DNA of 64,000 bases, taken from contig OZ024823.1 in the NCBI GenBank assembly GCA_964016985.1, forward strand, positions 113,917,459 to 113,981,458, read 5' to 3'. The first letter of the stretch is position 1, and every line of letters starts with the position of its first letter. This stretch comes from Anodontia alba (taxonomy: Eukaryota > Mollusca > Bivalvia > Lucinida > Lucinidae). The position numbers and the translations under genes are program-made. Of the stretch, positions 61,892 through 64,000 are shown one piece after another. The notes under the pieces are model-generated. The model saw only the letters and a program-made list of their open reading frames with translations. It made no database searches and was not told the DNA's origin.

Positions 61892-62660
61892 GCATAGCAG
61901 GTAAGGGTTTCCCATGTTTTTTATTGGGATAGCAATTCTTATCTCACCCATGTTACATGTATCTCACTCAGGTCCTATCAATAGTTTTCTCTTTGGTTTT
62001 TAGTAGAACATAAGTTTTGGCATTACATGCAAATTGTTTTCATCGTGATTAGAGGCAATCTGCATAGAATGTCAAACTCTTTTCTACAGAACACAAAACC
62101 AATATTTCAAAATGTCATTTGTTGAAACGTTTATCAAGCATGCGTAGCACTGGGCGTAGACAAAAAATGACAACTACGTTGCTTATGTCACCAGTCCGTA
62201 TTTCATGACTAAGAAAAACTTAAGGCAAAGAAGGAAAGGAAAAACAAGTATATGAAAAACGAAATCGGTATCTGACTAGATCATGACTGAAATGTTAATG
62301 GCTTTAATGTTTAGCATTGTCACTGCAAACTCAGCAGATGACAAATTAATATTTTTTATTATATTAGAAAAACACGGGAAGAGCTTACATGAGAATTTAG
62401 AAGACATTTCATATGCATTGTCAAGTTCTGATTACTGTGAGCAATCCGAAAAAAAAAACTTCAAAGTGTCGTCTGAAGCTATCAGTAAGTCCATCAGGTT
62501 AAATGTTGACGCGATACTGATCCCGCTGGCTTCTCGATGCTTCTTAACGTTTAACACTCTGGGTAAAAAAAATCAGCAGACGTCATTTTAAAATATTTTT
62601 TTCTTATTTTTCCAAGAAATCAGGTTTTGACATTTCATGCAAACTGTCTCCAACACAATA
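61892..62660. other. Intergenic with hairpin F remnants
   Basis: A foldback at 62013-62083 (TTTTGGCATTACATGCAAAT / ATCTGCATAGAATGTCAAAC) and a half copy at 62540-62655 (TAACACTCTGGGTAAAAAAA, CAGGTTTTGACATTTCATGC). A 102-codon plus frame at 62283-62591 overlaps the latter and has no recognised family. Confidence 0.55.
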
Positions 62661-64000
62661 CGTCATTACACTATCAATTTTAAGTAAGAATTTAATATAT
62701 ACATAATAAGAGAATGTATTTAAACATTCTATAAACATGCAGGGGTTATTATTGGTTGTACAGACCGTGATTCGAGGGTAGCAGCTGCGTAATCCTAGGA
62801 TAAGAATCACTGTTGATCATCAACAGTCTATAAATATAGCCTCTGTAGTTGTTGATGAACCAACTGGCACGGTCCCAAGTCCGTGACAGTCTGTCCAACT
62901 AGATAACCAACATGTCAGCTTTTATATATAGCTCCGCTGACATCACAAGGAAATATAAACAAAAAGAAAGAAACAACAAAAAGAAAATATCTTTTATTTT
63001 GGTGTTTACATTACAGATTTGCTTGGGTGGTGAATTTGCAAATCTTGGATCACTATTAATAGAATATAAATAGAAAGAATGTGTAATAAAATACTGGTCA
63101 CGTTATCCGCTCTATCTTTCTCTTTTGTTCATACAGAAAAACAAATTAATAAACTGATTTTGAAAGAGCAAGTCGCCACTATTGATAAACAGGACAGTCA
63201 ATAGTTATGCGACACAATGTATACAAGCTGCACCTGTATGGATGAAGTTTTGTTTACGCTACTTTACATAAATAAATTGTATATATAATGTTTTGTTTAG
63301 TAAAATATTTAAATGTAGAAGACAAAGAATAAAGTAAATTTCTACCTTAAATTGGAACAAATATCACACCGCATTTACATTATGTATTAAATAAGAAATA
63401 CTCTTAAGTAATATATATTATATTAAACTAAAAATGCTAAGTACTGGTTATGTGTGTGCCACTGCTGTCGTGATTTTTATTAAAAGTGACATTAATAGTG
63501 TTACAAGGCAATAATGTCACCTTGTGGTACTGCAAAATTATACATTAACATAATGTGTAAAATGTGTGCATGCCATGTTGAGTATAAAATTGTTATTTAT
63601 GTTACTGATATACAATATTGTATTCAGTGGAAATAATTAGTTTTGAATGCATGTTTACTTATAATGTGCAGTACACAATTCTACTTCATAAACAGTGGTT
63701 CTCCTGATAAAGATAATTTTAATTCCTTAACACCAAGACCCAGTCTATAAAGGAGAAATACCTCAGTAGATATAAGGTATGTGTGTATACACATGTACTG
63801 ATATTTATTTAAAAAAAAGAAAACTTTTTCGTCCTAAACGCATGTTTATACTTATAACGTGCAGTTTTCAATTCCACTTTATGACTAGTGGTTCTCCAAA
63901 TAAAGATAGTTTTAAATCATTAACACAGCTTAGACCCATAATTCTGCACGCGGTAGGGAAACCAGCCCAGACATGCCAAAGTATGTCTCAGAGTGTCCTT
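62661..64000. other. Intergenic, AT-rich; one diverged direct repeat
   Basis: No gene was recognised. About 63650-63755 and 63838-63945 share TTATAATGTGCAGT...CAATTC, ACTTCATAAACAGTGGTTCT and CCTGATAAAGATA-like words, about 190 bp apart. The rest is featureless to me. Confidence 0.5.

Noticed and set aside
62283..62591. 102-codon plus-strand open frame
   Set aside because: No family resemblance or splice context, and its end overlaps a hairpin family F remnant.

Overview
The window is AT-rich animal nuclear DNA. It has split genes with GT-AG introns, two metazoan gene families (Dispatched-like and BAAT/acyl-CoA thioesterase), a tRNA-derived SINE, a Ty3/gypsy LTR retrotransposon and a very dense population of hairpin MITEs. 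The repeat style suggests a bivalve mollusc: pearl-like elements with GTCC/ACGG microsatellite ends and tandem cores, many foldback MITEs, and a SINE tail of a bivalve kind. That assignment is inference, because no marker gene fixes the species.

Layout. (1) 1-6.7 kb: intergenic repeats (MITEs, a pearl-like tandem array at 3.2-5.65 kb). (2) 6.68-12.17 kb, plus strand: the last two exons of a BAAT/acyl-CoA thioesterase family gene; its 5' exons are not recognisable here. (3) 12.11-18.41 kb: an array of about 60 copies of a 96-bp monomer that begins inside the last coding exon of that gene and is homologous to its last codons, stop codon and 3' flank. (4) 21.84-58.0 kb, minus strand: a complete ten-exon gene for a 1108-residue Dispatched-like RND transporter. 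All intron phases agree, and both transmembrane Asp motifs are present. Its introns hold most of the mobile DNA. (5) 46.18-50.91 kb, inside intron 2 and in the sense direction: a young Ty3/gypsy element with 232-bp LTRs (2 differences) and a 5-bp target duplication. Its pol is broken, and between integrase and the 3' LTR it carries a fragment of a host TXNDC17/TRP14-like gene with a splice donor, then a poly(A) signal and an A-rich tail. (6) 58-64 kb: microsatellites, MITEs and AT-rich DNA with no convincing gene.

The two genes have no evident shared function. They are neighbours on opposite strands, with 3' ends facing each other across the 96-bp array. The most interesting signals are the retrotransposon-captured TXNDC17 fragment, the satellite grown from the end of a coding exon, and a hairpin core shared by otherwise unrelated MITE families, including one chimera joined at the hairpin apex.
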